Below, in pieces: positions 51,573 through 62,200 of a stretch of 64,000 nucleotides of DNA. A program made the translations under genes and the position numbers. Positions within the stretch are counted from its first letter, which is position 1; each line of letters starts with the position of its first letter. Origin of the DNA: DASQPR01 sp963831705 (GTDB lineage Bacteria > Actinomycetota > Actinomycetes > Mycobacteriales > Micromonosporaceae); NCBI GenBank assembly GCA_963831705.1, contig CAWHRE010000010.1, forward strand, positions 1,364,001 through 1,428,000, written 5' to 3'. The notes beneath the pieces are model-generated. The model saw only the letters and a program-made list of their open reading frames with translations. It was not told the DNA's origin and ran no database searches.

Positions 51573-52355
51573 TCAACGATCGGCAGCGAGCTCGTCGCCG
51601 ACGATCGTGACCTGCTCGGCCGCGATCGTGACCGCCGCCGCGTAGTGCCGGAACCAGGATCGCAACCCGTCCGGCGTACCGGTCGCGAATGCCCCGGCGG
51701 CACCGATGTATTCGGGCTCGCGTTCCAGGTGCCCGATGTCAATCGCGAGAAGTCCACGCGGATCGAAGCCGCCCGCGATCAGCGACAACCGTGCCGCGCC
51801 CCGGACGACGACGCCGCCCGGCCCGGCGAACGGATCGAGCGCGAGTAGTTCGCCGTGGACGACGGCCGCGGTCAGCAGTGCCGGCCGGCTCCCGGTGACA
51901 ATCAGATGTGCCAAGTTGTCGAGCCGAGACGAGATGACCGGATCGGTACGCGGGCGACCCAGTTCGTCATCCGGAATGGCGCCTCGGGCCGCGAGAACGT
52001 GGAGCTTGGCGAGCGCCTGCCGAGGTGCACGCAGCCACATTGGTGCGAGACCATCGAGCGCGCTGCTTACCCGGAGTGCCCCTTGCAGCACCGGATCGGT
52101 GACCAGACCCGCGCGTACCTCGTCATGGTCGTAGGGGTGGCCTTCCAGCGCGGCGCTCGCGATTGCGCACCTCAACCCGACCTCAGCCGCGACCGGCCCG
52201 CCGCTACGCCGGAGCGATGGGTGGCGTAGCGCCCGGTCGACCGCGGTGCGCGCACCGTCCAGAGCGGACCGGACGCCGTCCAGGTCGAGCAGCTGGATCA
52301 GCGGATCTGTCACACCGTCCACGCTATCGCGCCACCTGCTCTCGATTTCACGCAT
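51573..52355 (-). CDS. Fic-fold protein with degenerate catalytic motif
   Basis: 260 residues from ATG at 52355. The helical body resembles the Fic-like proteins annotated 'oxidoreductase' beside acs in Streptomyces: EVGLRCAIASAALEGHPYD, LAKLHVLAARGAIPDDELG and HGELLALDPFAGPGGVVVRG. The canonical motif HxFx(D/E)GNGRxxR is replaced by DPFAGPGGVVVRG: catalytic His is Asp and GNGR is lost. AMP transfer by the normal mechanism is therefore unlikely. It is divergent from acs with a 161-base gap, suggesting a link to acetate metabolism or Acs control. Confidence 0.72.
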   Translation of the reverse strand: MREIESRWRDSVDGVTDPLIQLLDLDGVRSALDGARTAVDRALRHPSLRRSGGPVAAEVGLRCAIASAALEGHPYDHDEVRAGLVTDPVLQGALRVSSALDGLAPMWLRAPRQALAKLHVLAARGAIPDDELGRPRTDPVISSRLDNLAHLIVTGSRPALLTAAVVHGELLALDPFAGPGGVVVRGAARLSLIAGGFDPRGLLAIDIGHLEREPEYIGAAGAFATGTPDGLRSWFRHYAAAVTIAAEQVTIVGDELAADR

Positions 52356-52516
52356 GTGATGCTCACAATCCTGCTCGCCTCTGTTCGAAACGACGCCGAA
52401 ACGGCAAGATATGAGCACAGCCGCCCATGGATTCGGGCAACTGACCGCTTTCACCCTCGGCCGGCTGAGACTAACGTCACTGTTACGACAACATTTCACC
52501 CCCGGGGAGTGCGCGC

Positions 52517-54499
<1,983 letters not shown>

Positions 54500-54507
54500 C
54501 TCGATCG

Positions 54508-54544
54508 ATCTTGGCGGGTTTTCGCTTCGGGAACCCGCCAAGAT
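54508..54544. terminator. Terminator hairpin of acs, carrying the GATCTTGGCG repeat word
   Basis: A perfect 13-bp stem: ATCTTGGCGGGTT at 54508-54520 with its complement at 54532-54544, loop of 11. It lies eight bases after the acs stop. The arm sequence GATCTTGGCG recurs three times at 55828-55971, so it may belong to the same repeat family. Confidence 0.88.
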
Positions 54545-54606
54545 TGACAGAATGCCCGATAAGGGCGTAATCCTCACCGCCCCTTTGAATAGGGCGGGGG
54601 GCGCCG

Positions 54607-55831
54607 GTGCCGAACCAGCATCCCGCGTTGCGCTGGGCTCGGAGGCGACGCCGAGCGGTCCGCGCCTCGGCCGCGCACGTCATCCGGTACCTGCGTACCG
54701 AGCAGATCGGTGGACTGATCCTGCTCGCGGCCACGACGCTCGCGCTCATCGTCGCGAACTCACCGCTGAAACATGGCTACGAGACGTTCAAGGACACCGC
54801 GATCGGGCCGTCGGCGTTGCATGCCGAGCCTGACCTGGGAGCAGTGGGCGACCGATGGCCTGCTGACGTTCTTCTTCCTGGTCGTCGGGCTGGAACTCAA
54901 ACGCGAGATCGTGCTCGGCGAACTGCGCAATCCGCGGCGGGCAATCCTGCCGATCTTCGCGGCGATCGGCGGAATGATCGTGCCGGTCGGCGTCACACTC
55001 GCCGTCGGAGCCGGTGCACCGGGGATCGGCAAGGCGTGGGCGGTCCCGGTCGCGACCGACGTCGCGTTCGCACTCGCCATCCTGGCCATCGCCGCTCGAT
55101 CATTGCCGCCGACGCTGCGCGTGTTTCTGCTGACACTCGCGATCGTCGACGACATCGGGGCGATTCTCCTGATCGCGGTGCTGTTCACGGCACACTTCGA
55201 GATCCTGCCGCTGATCGGTTCGATCGCCGTCATCGCCCTGTACGCCGTACTCCAGCGCCTCCGATTCCGGGGCTTCTGGCTGTACATCCCATTGGGCGTA
55301 CTGGCGTGGGGGCTTCTACACGCGAGTGGCATCCACGCCACCCTCGCCGGCGTGGCGATCGGGCTCGTCACCCGAGCCAGGCCGGACAAGGGCGAGCGCG
55401 AAGCCCCGGCCGATCGGCTCGAGCACATCCTGCAGCCGTTCTCGGCCGGAGTCTGCGTACCGTTGTTCGCGTTCATGGCGGCCGGCGTACCGCTGTCGCC
55501 ATCGTCTCTGCGCAGCTTCGCGAGCGATCGAGTCGCGCTTGCCGTCGTCGCGGGCCTCGTCGTCGGTAAGACGATCGGCGCATTCGGCGGCAGCTGGATT
55601 GCGGTGAAGTCGCGACTGGCGTCCCTACCGTCCGGCCTGGGTTGGCGAGACCTGTTCGCGGTCAGCGTGCTTACCGGCTGCGGATTCACGGTCAGTCTGT
55701 TGATCGCGGAGTTGTCGTTCGGGAACGGTGCGGCGTCCGAACGAATCAAGATCGCAGTGCTGGCCGGTTCCTTGATCGCATCACTACTGGCCGCGACCCT
55801 GCTACACCGACGGGCCCGCGCGCATGGGTGA
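54607..55831 (+). CDS. nhaA: Na+/H+ antiporter NhaA, one frameshift near the start
   Basis: About 408 residues when joined. The N-terminal helix (IGGLILLAATTLALIVANSPL) is in one frame and the remainder, from SLTWEQWATDGLLTFFFLVVGLELKREI, in the next. One extra base near 54820-54823 restores a single frame. NhaA hallmarks: the GLELKRE segment, VATDVAFALAILA and LAIVDDIGAILLIA with the two ion-binding aspartates. GTG at 54607. It exports sodium in exchange for protons. Placement downstream of acs is as in Streptomyces from memory. Confidence 0.88.
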
Positions 55832-55971
55832 TCTCAGATCTAGGCGTGGGAGTGCTGGTGACGTGCGCCAGCCGTGCGGGTCACGTGATCTCAGATCTTG
55901 GCGTAGGAGCGACGGGAAAACGCCATGATCCCAGCACTGGACGACCATCCACGCCAAGATCTCCGATCATG
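55828..55971. repeat. Triple GATCTTGGCG repeat cluster after nhaA
   Basis: Three copies of a roughly 25-bp unit: 55828-55853 (GTGATCTCAGATCTAGGCGT), 55885-55909 (same with TT for TA) and an inverted copy at 55945-55971. The second and third copies form a perfect 12-bp stem (AGATCTTGGCGT with ACGCCAAGATCT), loop 46. The first copy includes the nhaA stop codon. No gene is seen in the rest of the 291-base gap to 56123. Confidence 0.75.
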
Positions 55972-56122
55972 AGGCCGGGTGATGCGCCGACAGGTCCGGC
56001 CTTGGGCGCGGACCGGACGCGGACCGGGCTAGTTGCCGGAGGTGGCGGGCGTGGCGAAACGCCGATGAACCCCTGGCCAACTCTCGGATCAGCCGCGAGG
56101 CGAGGCGGGATACGCTGGCGGC

Positions 56123-57059
56123 ATGACCGCACCCACCGCACCCGTCGATGAATCGTGCGTTCTCATCGACGGACCGTGGACGCACCGATTCGTCAGCGCC
56201 AACGGCAGCCGGTTCCACGTCGTCGAGGCCGGCACCGGCCCGCTGGTGCTGTTCCTGCACGGCTTCCCGGAGTTCTGGTACGCGTGGCAGCAGCAGCTGC
56301 GCGCGGTGGCCGACGCCGGATTCCGGGCGGTCGCGGTCGACATGCGCGGCTACGGCGCGACCGACAAGCCGCCGCGCGGGTACGACGGGTACACCATGGC
56401 CGCCGACGTCACCGGGCTGATCCGGGCGCTCGGCGAGCGGTCGGCGATGCTCGTCGGTGCGGGCTACGGCGGCATGATGGCCTGGACGACCGCGGCCTTC
56501 CACCCGCAAAATGGTGCGCAAGCTGATCGTCTGCGGCGCCGCGCACCCGCTGCGGCTGCGCTCGTCGCTGCTCGCCGACCCACGCGGACAGGCGGCTCGG
56601 CCGCGCCGGTGCTGCAAATTCCAGATCCCCCGCTACGAGCACGTGCTGACGCGGGACGACGCGGCGCTGGTCGGCCAGTTCCTGCGGCGACTGGGGCGGC
56701 CCGGCGTGGGTCGAGAGCGCCGGACTTCGCCGACTACGAGCGGCAATGCCGGACCGCGATGCAGATCCCGCAGGCGGCGTTCTGCGCGCTGGAGGCGTAC
56801 CGGTGGGCGTTCCGCTCGGTGCTGCGCCTGCACGGATACCGCTTCGTGAAGCTGCTCCAGCAGCCGATCGTGACGCCGACGCTGCAACTGCACGGCGCGC
56901 TCGATCGTGCCGTCCTGCCGCGTACGGCGCAGGGCTCGAGCCGGTACGTCATCGCTCGCTACGAGTGGCGTCTGCTCGACGACGTCGGGCACTTTCCGCA
57001 CGTCGAAGCGCCCGACCAGGTCACCGGCGCGATCCTGGAGTGGATCAAGAAGCCGCTAG
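56123..57059 (+). CDS. Alpha/beta hydrolase, EphE-like, three indels and altered nucleophile elbow
   Basis: About 310 residues after joining frames. The fold is clear: VLFLHGFPEFWYAWQQQL (oxyanion HGFP), AVDMRGYGATDKPP, and the histidine in LLDDVGHFPHVEAP. The nucleophile elbow reads VGAGYGG where epoxide hydrolases have GHDxGG, so the catalytic Asp is Gly. Indels near 56508, 56703 and 56727 split the frame. The end is uncertain: the frame runs on past 57059, while a TAG at 57057-57059 in another frame overlaps the convergent gene's stop. Position near acs matches ephE (Rv3670). Confidence 0.75.
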
Positions 57060-57418
57060 ACGCGGTATTCGCGCAGGTCGGTGACCTCGTTGGCCGGTGC
57101 CCAGCCCTGGTACACACCGAAGTCGAACTCTTCGAGCCCGAGCGTTGTCGCGACCGGTGCCTTGCCGCCGGTGTACTCGACCCGCAGCCACCCCTCGTGC
57201 TCGCCGAGCACGATGAACGGCTCGCCGCGCCACACGCAGGTGGTCCGCACGTAGCAGAAGTCCTCGGCGGCATCGGCCGGCACGATCATCCGGTACCGGC
57301 GATCGTTGATCCGCGCGAAGCCGGTCACCGGCTCGGCCGAGTAGAGCCGGAACGTCTCGCCGTCCGGGCTGGCCTCGTAGACGACACCCTTGTACGTGGC
57401 CTGGTAACCGTCGCGCAT
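57056..57418 (-). CDS. Unknown 120-residue acidic protein, second gene of a coupled pair
   Basis: 120 residues, acidic, apparently a beta-rich globular protein without signal or membrane segment. No family recognised. Notable segments are YKGVVYEASPDGETFRLYS, DRRYRMIVPADAAEDFCYVR and LEEFDFGVYQGWAPANEVTD. ATG at 57418 overlaps the stop of the preceding gene (ATGA), so production is coupled. Its place at the end of a type VII secretion cluster would suit an immunity or chaperone role, but nothing in the sequence proves this. Confidence 0.7.
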   Translation of the reverse strand: MRDGYQATYKGVVYEASPDGETFRLYSAEPVTGFARINDRRYRMIVPADAAEDFCYVRTTCVWRGEPFIVLGEHEGWLRVEYTGGKAPVATTLGLEEFDFGVYQGWAPANEVTDLREYRV

Positions 57419-58110
57419 CAGCGTTCACCCACTCGTGAAGCGGACCAACTCGCGGACCCTCGGCCGGTCGGCTTTCCGCGCCAGCGTGGATCGAGCGGAT
57501 CGTCAGCGGGATCGAGCGGCAGGCGCGTTCTGACGGGTACGCCCGCGGGCGGTACCGGCTGCCACGCGCGCCGTGATGGGCGCGGGCGACGTTGCGCCGT
57601 ACGGTGGCCGGCACCATCGGATCCCAGTCCGCTGTGATCCCGACGTCCAACGCCGAGCGCCAGATGCACTCGTCGGCGTCCAGCACCGCCACCAGCATCG
57701 GGTCGCCGGTGCTTGTCAGCCGCCACATCTGCGCGCCGTGCGGCAGCCGGATGCTGTCGACCTTGAACTCGGCGATGACGTCACCGCGCTCGGCCGGCGC
57801 GAATCCGTTGCCACGGAACGGCGCCCGCTCGATCATCCAGCCCTGCATCGCTCGCATGCCGGCTTCGTGCTGCCCGCCGTACGGGATGCGGTAGAGATCG
57901 CCGCGGTGCGCCGCCCAACGCAGCACGTACACGTCGGTCGCGTCGCGCTTGAACGGCGAGCCCGTGTACGACAGGCCCAGCGTCGAGTAGATCTGCTCAG
58001 GCGTGTGCAGGTGCGACGACCTCGCTGGCCCGGTGCACGAACCCGGACGCTCGGTCGTACCCGCGATCCAGGTAGTAGTCGACCTGCGACGGCGCGATCG
58101 GCTTCTGCAT
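57418..58110 (-). CDS. Unknown protein linked to type VII cluster, two frame breaks
   Basis: About 230 residues when joined. Begins MQKPIAPSQVDYYLDRGYDR; the frame changes near 58015 (to HLHTPEQIYSTLGLSYTGSP) and again near 57575 (to AWQPVPPAGVPVRTRLPLDP). Middle segments RIPYGGQHEAGMRAMQGWMI and ERAPFRGNGFAPAERGDVIA look like a conserved enzyme or toxin core, but I cannot name a family. It lies between an SseB-domain gene and the 120-residue protein, on the same strand as eccB and the WXG100 genes. Confidence 0.6.
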
Positions 58111-58172
58111 GATGATCGTGCTGGTCGACGGCGGCGGGGCGGGCGGCTCCGGTCTCGTCTACCTCGACCAGG

Positions 58173-59726
58173 TCATCGTCGGCCGGTCAGCCCGACGTCG
58201 GCGGCCCAGACTGCGAGCGCCTTGATCTGGGTGCCGGGCAGCGTCGCTCCGACCGGCGTGCCCGGGTTGACGGCGAATGCCCAGTTCTCATCCGGCCAGA
58301 CGCGGATCAGCTGCACGAACTTCGCGGTCACCGCGACCACGCCATCGCCCATGAACTCTGACATCCGCTCGGGCGACGTGAAGATCACCAGGTACGCCTG
58401 GCCGTCGACCACCTCGCGGCGCCATGGGAACGCGGGATCGTCCGGCCGGACATCCGCCGATTCGCCGGTCGGGATCGGGATGAGCACCTTCGCGAGAAGT
58501 AGCGTCGACAGGAAGTTGTCGGTTTTCGCGCTGCTCGCGGCGGCCAGTAGGTTCGCTTCGACTTCGTTGGCCGGCGTGAAGCTCGGCTTCGCCGCGAGAC
58601 CCGCGCGACTGGCGTCGGATGCTGCGGCCGCGTCCTTTGCCGCGGCGGCTCGACGGCGGGCACCTGCGGCCGCACCGGCCATCGGCGCCGTGGGTCCGCC
58701 GGGCTGTCCCGGACGGCCGACCACCTGCGTACGTTCGTCGACGTCCGACTCGACCACGGTGGCATCGATGACATCGACGTCCATTACGACGCTGCTCGTA
58801 CGGCCCGGGCTGACCACGACGGTCGCATCGACGATGCGTGCTTCCATTGCGCTCGCACCCAGCACAGTCGACGAGATGATCTCGGCATCGATGATGCTGG
58901 CTTCATAACGGCGTACTCGCCGGGCGGGATCACGCATCGCGGTACGGCCGGCTCGTCGGGCGTTGGCGCCGGAAGAGGCCCCGGCGCCGGCCGGACCGGC
59001 GCCCGAGACGACCTGGGTGTCCTCGACGTCGATCACATCGTCCGGCTCGATCGGCGTGCCGTGCGGCGTTCCGAATCGGGACGCGCCGGCCGGAGGCGCC
59101 TCGGCTACCGGCGTTGCCGCAGACGAGGCAAACCGCGGCGGCGTGGCCGCCGATGCGGCAAAGCGAGTCGTTCGGGCGCCATCAGACGGCGGTACGGATG
59201 ACGGGAACGTTGACGTCGGCGCTTCGTCCGGACGCCCCAAACCGTCGATGGTCGAACGCGCGGTCGGCGACGGCTCGGACACCGGCGGTGGAGAATCGGG
59301 CGGATTCAGGCCCCGCCGAGGGCCGGACGAGCGGCCCGGGAGGCGAACGTCTCCCCGAGCGAGCTGGCCGACGAACCACGGCGGGAGGTAGCCCTCGATC
59401 GGCAGGCCGGGATTGACGGCCAGCCACCATTCGTGATTCGGCCAGGTGTTCGCGAGCTCGTGGAAGGCGATCTTGCGAGCCGAACCAGCGTTCTCGGCCA
59501 AGCAGATCCGCATCGCCTCGGCGGACGTGAACGACAACACATGCGTACGCCCGCCGGACGCCCACGTGCCCCAGCCCATCGCGGTCCGACCGGCCAGGGC
59601 GTCCGCCGAGACCGGCAGCAACAATTCGGTTCGAGAGAGGATCCGGAAGTACAGCTCCTGGTCGGACGTCCGCAGTGCGTCGCGCATAGCGGCTTCGGCC
59701 TCGGTGGCCGGCTCCCACTCAGTCAC
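58173..59726 (-). CDS. Protein with two SseB domains joined by a disordered linker
   Basis: 517 residues from GTG at 59726 (GAGGTGG upstream). An N-terminal SseB domain (about 1-115: ELYFRILSRTELLLPVSADA, then HEWWLAVNPGLPIEGYLPPW) and a C-terminal SseB domain (about 385-517: NFLSTLLLAKVLIPIPTG, then NWAFAVNPGTPVGATLPGTQ) flank a Pro/Ala/Thr-rich linker with VDATVV / DVDVIDATVV repeats. SseB domains are common in actinobacterial type VII loci, but their role is unclear. It lies downstream of the WXG100 pair on the same strand. Confidence 0.85.
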   Translation of the reverse strand: MTEWEPATEAEAAMRDALRTSDQELYFRILSRTELLLPVSADALAGRTAMGWGTWASGGRTHVLSFTSAEAMRICLAENAGSARKIAFHELANTWPNHEWWLAVNPGLPIEGYLPPWFVGQLARGDVRLPGRSSGPRRGLNPPDSPPPVSEPSPTARSTIDGLGRPDEAPTSTFPSSVPPSDGARTTRFAASAATPPRFASSAATPVAEAPPAGASRFGTPHGTPIEPDDVIDVEDTQVVSGAGPAGAGASSGANARRAGRTAMRDPARRVRRYEASIIDAEIISSTVLGASAMEARIVDATVVVSPGRTSSVVMDVDVIDATVVESDVDERTQVVGRPGQPGGPTAPMAGAAAGARRRAAAAKDAAAASDASRAGLAAKPSFTPANEVEANLLAAASSAKTDNFLSTLLLAKVLIPIPTGESADVRPDDPAFPWRREVVDGQAYLVIFTSPERMSEFMGDGVVAVTAKFVQLIRVWPDENWAFAVNPGTPVGATLPGTQIKALAVWAADVGLTGRR

Positions 59727-60079
59727 GGCCCACCTCTCTCGTCCGCATCGATCCGCCCTCAAGCTACAAGTCGTCCGTACTTTACCGTCAGCCGCCGGTC
59801 GGTCACGATTTGAACGATCCAGCGTGCCGCCGGCGCCGCGATGGTGCGCGACTCGGCGTACCTCCCAGCGTAGGCGGCGATGCGGCCGATCTCGATGACC
59901 ACGCCGAGCGCGCGACCCGCCAGTCGTACGCTACCCGCCGACGGTGAACTGTTGCGGATCTTGACATCTTCGCAGCTCAGACCACGAGGCAGGACATATA
60001 CGGATGACCGGAGCGTCCAGACAACCCACGCATATCACCAATGTGCGCGCGACTTGTCTGGACACGGCCGGCACCGCAT
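59727..60079. other. Non-coding gap with a long-looped inverted repeat
   Basis: 353 bases between the SseB-domain gene and the WXG100 pair. A perfect 10-bp inverted repeat GTCCAGACAA / TTGTCTGGAC (60015-60024 and 60054-60063, loop 29) lies 17 bases beyond the WXG100 stop and is a plausible terminator. The rest is fairly A/T-rich for this genome and may hold the promoter of the SseB gene. No coding frame is convincing. Confidence 0.6.
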
Positions 60080-60376
60080 TTAAGAAAATAGGTCGGCGTT
60101 CCTCCGCTCGGTCGCGAGGTAGTCGGCGGCCGATTCATCCACCGCGATCTTGATATCCCGCAGCATCCTGGCAAGATCTGCTGCGGCCGAACGCCATGTT
60201 GCCTGCCGGGCGTCGTACGCCGACCGCGCTTCACCGCTCCAGTGCGCGACGAGCGGTGCGGCGTCGCGCTCCAACTGATCCAACTGGCCCTCAAGCTCCC
60301 CGAGCGCGTGCGCGATGTCCGCACTCGCGGCGTCGAGTGCGGTGAAGTTGACGACCAGCACATCGTCGTTGATCAT
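60080..60376 (-). CDS. WXG100-family protein (EsxB-like)
   Basis: 98 residues. A four-helix hairpin protein with the central WxG turn as WSGEAR (about residues 46-51) between two amphipathic helices (DIAHALGELEGQLDQLERDA and WRSAAADLARMLRDIKIAVD). The C-terminal ESADYLATERRNAD carries the YxxxD/E-type export signal (YLATE). ATG at 60376 follows GAGGAG. It is paired with the WXG100 gene 19 bases upstream and is probably a secreted heterodimer partner. Confidence 0.92.
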   Translation of the reverse strand: MINDDVLVVNFTALDAASADIAHALGELEGQLDQLERDAAPLVAHWSGEARSAYDARQATWRSAAADLARMLRDIKIAVDESAADYLATERRNADLFS

Positions 60377-60395
60377 GAATCTCCTCCTTCGGTCG

Positions 60396-60713
60396 CTACA
60401 GCGGGAGCGTCAGGCCGCCGCCGGTGGGTGCCATCCGGGCAGCCGCGCCGGCATCGGTCGCGTCGTAGTGGGTGCCGGATCGCCGGATCGCCGCCGCGGT
60501 CTCGGCAAGCGTGCGGTGCAGCAGCTCCTGATCATGTGCCCATGCGGATTTGACCTGCTCGAAAGAGCGGCCACCCGCGCCCTGCCACTGCGTACGCAAG
60601 ACGTCGAGCTCGGCCATGAGGCGCTTGAGCATCGCCTCCAACGAGAGATTGACCTGTTCGAAGCGGGCGGCGGTATGCGCCATCACATCGGCGTGCGCCT
60701 GTGTTGTTGCCAT
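60396..60713 (-). CDS. WXG100-family protein (EsxA-like)
   Basis: 105 residues from ATG at 60713 (GGAGGTGAG upstream). The WxG turn is WQGAGG (about residue 43), between helices MAHTAARFEQVNLSLEAMLK and SFEQVKSAWAHDQELLHRTL. The C-terminus is Gly/Ala-rich and lacks an obvious YxxxD/E, complementing the partner that has one. First of the WXG100 pair, downstream of eccB on the same strand. Confidence 0.92.
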   Translation of the reverse strand: MATTQAHADVMAHTAARFEQVNLSLEAMLKRLMAELDVLRTQWQGAGGRSFEQVKSAWAHDQELLHRTLAETAAAIRRSGTHYDATDAGAAARMAPTGGGLTLPL

Positions 60714-60860
60714 TTCTGGAATCTCACCTCCGGGAACGGTTGAACTCCTCCGATGAACCGCATGACCGTATCCACGCATCGACTAACATCGCTACCATTA
60801 GTTCGGAGCTGTGGATAACTCCCGGCATTGCGCGCATAAGGCCAGCCATACGTGGGACGA

Positions 60861-62060
60861 CTAGTCGGCGAGGGCCGCCTGCCGGCTCAGCGTCGGACCG
60901 GCGATCAATACACCGAGCACGCTCTTCGGCATGACCAGGACCGGCGCTCGGCCGTAGCCCAGGCTGTCCAGCGCCGCCTGGCCACCAGTGATCGGATAGT
61001 AGATTCCAGTGGCCGTGACCAGGTCGATCGTGGATGCTGCCGAGGCCGCCTTGATGAGCACGGCCGCGTTCGCGGGGAGCACGAAGACGGCCGTACCCGC
61101 ACTCTCGACCGGATTGATCGTCGTGTGTGTCACCGTGCCGGACTGATCCAAGCTGATGCACAGCGTGGCCGGTAATGCGAGCCGGAGCGGCTTCGGTGGC
61201 CGCAACGTCAGTGCGGTCGGCGAGATCACCGCGCCGACCGGCAATGTCTCCAGGACATCGTCCGGCACCGCAGCGGCCACGACGCCGGCCCACTTGTATG
61301 CGCTGAACACCGCCGCCGGATTGGAGATGAGGTGGCGGGTGCGATTCCACACGAGATAGTCGGCGCCACGATTCGAAACGACGATCGAGCTGGTGTTGAG
61401 GCCGTCTCCACCGGACAGCCCGATATAGCCGACCAAGCCGGTCGCGTCGACGCCGCCCGCCGCTGACGGGAACACGATCGACGCGGTGGGGCGGCGGGTC
61501 ACCGAGCAGATTGCGACGTCACCGCCGACCATCGTGGTCGCGGCCGGCAGCGCCGGAGCAGCCTTGATGCCGATCGCCGGACCGGGACTCGCCGCAAGGA
61601 TCGTGGCGTGTGCCACGGTCACTCGATGAGGGGTTGGCGTGCCCAGGATCAGATCGGCTGACACGGCGTTCGCCGGCGGCCGCAGCCGACCGGCGACGTA
61701 CACGTACGAGCGGCCGGTATCGGCGTCAACGACCAGCACGCCCGCGCGTTGCCACGCGGACGCAGCGGTCGACACCGGTTCCGGGGAGAGGGCAGGAGTC
61801 GGCGAGTCGCTCGTAACCGGCGCGGACGACATCAGCGACGGACTGGCAGAGGGATTCGCGGCGGCAGCCGACGCCGGTGCCCGATGGGCGGCCAGTAGCG
61901 CTGTCGCGGCAACCACGGTCAGTACGAGTACCGCGACGACGACGCTCCCGCCGGTGGCGGCCCCGAACCGCCGCGGCGACTGCCTACCGCCCACGATCGC
62001 CGTCTCCGCTGACCGCATCGCGGCACGTTGAATCAGTGCCCGATCCCGCCGGACCACCAC
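60861..62060 (-). CDS. eccB: Type VII secretion protein EccB
   Basis: 399 residues. A short basic N-terminus (RRDRALIQRAAMRSAE) and one transmembrane helix (VVVAVLVLTVVAATALLAAH) precede a large extracytoplasmic EccB domain: RPPANAVSADLILGTPTPH (the NxxSARLILG-type segment of EccB), CSVTRRPTASIVF with a conserved Cys, and IYYPITGGQAALDSLGYG near the end (YPVSSxxAAxxLGY-type). Divergent from eccE. EccB forms the periplasmic core of the ESX channel. Confidence 0.88.
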   Translation of the reverse strand: MVVRRDRALIQRAAMRSAETAIVGGRQSPRRFGAATGGSVVVAVLVLTVVAATALLAAHRAPASAAAANPSASPSLMSSAPVTSDSPTPALSPEPVSTAASAWQRAGVLVVDADTGRSYVYVAGRLRPPANAVSADLILGTPTPHRVTVAHATILAASPGPAIGIKAAPALPAATTMVGGDVAICSVTRRPTASIVFPSAAGGVDATGLVGYIGLSGGDGLNTSSIVVSNRGADYLVWNRTRHLISNPAAVFSAYKWAGVVAAAVPDDVLETLPVGAVISPTALTLRPPKPLRLALPATLCISLDQSGTVTHTTINPVESAGTAVFVLPANAAVLIKAASAASTIDLVTATGIYYPITGGQAALDSLGYGRAPVLVMPKSVLGVLIAGPTLSRQAALAD

Positions 62061-62200
62061 CGATCTTCACCCCGATCCGCTGCAGATCACCGCTGAGCCA
62101 CCGACCGCAGGCGATTCACTCCCAGGAGCGTTTACCAGTGACAGCCGCCGATTTCCCGCCCTACGATAGCGGTTCATCGATGACCCGGGGAGGCATGGAC

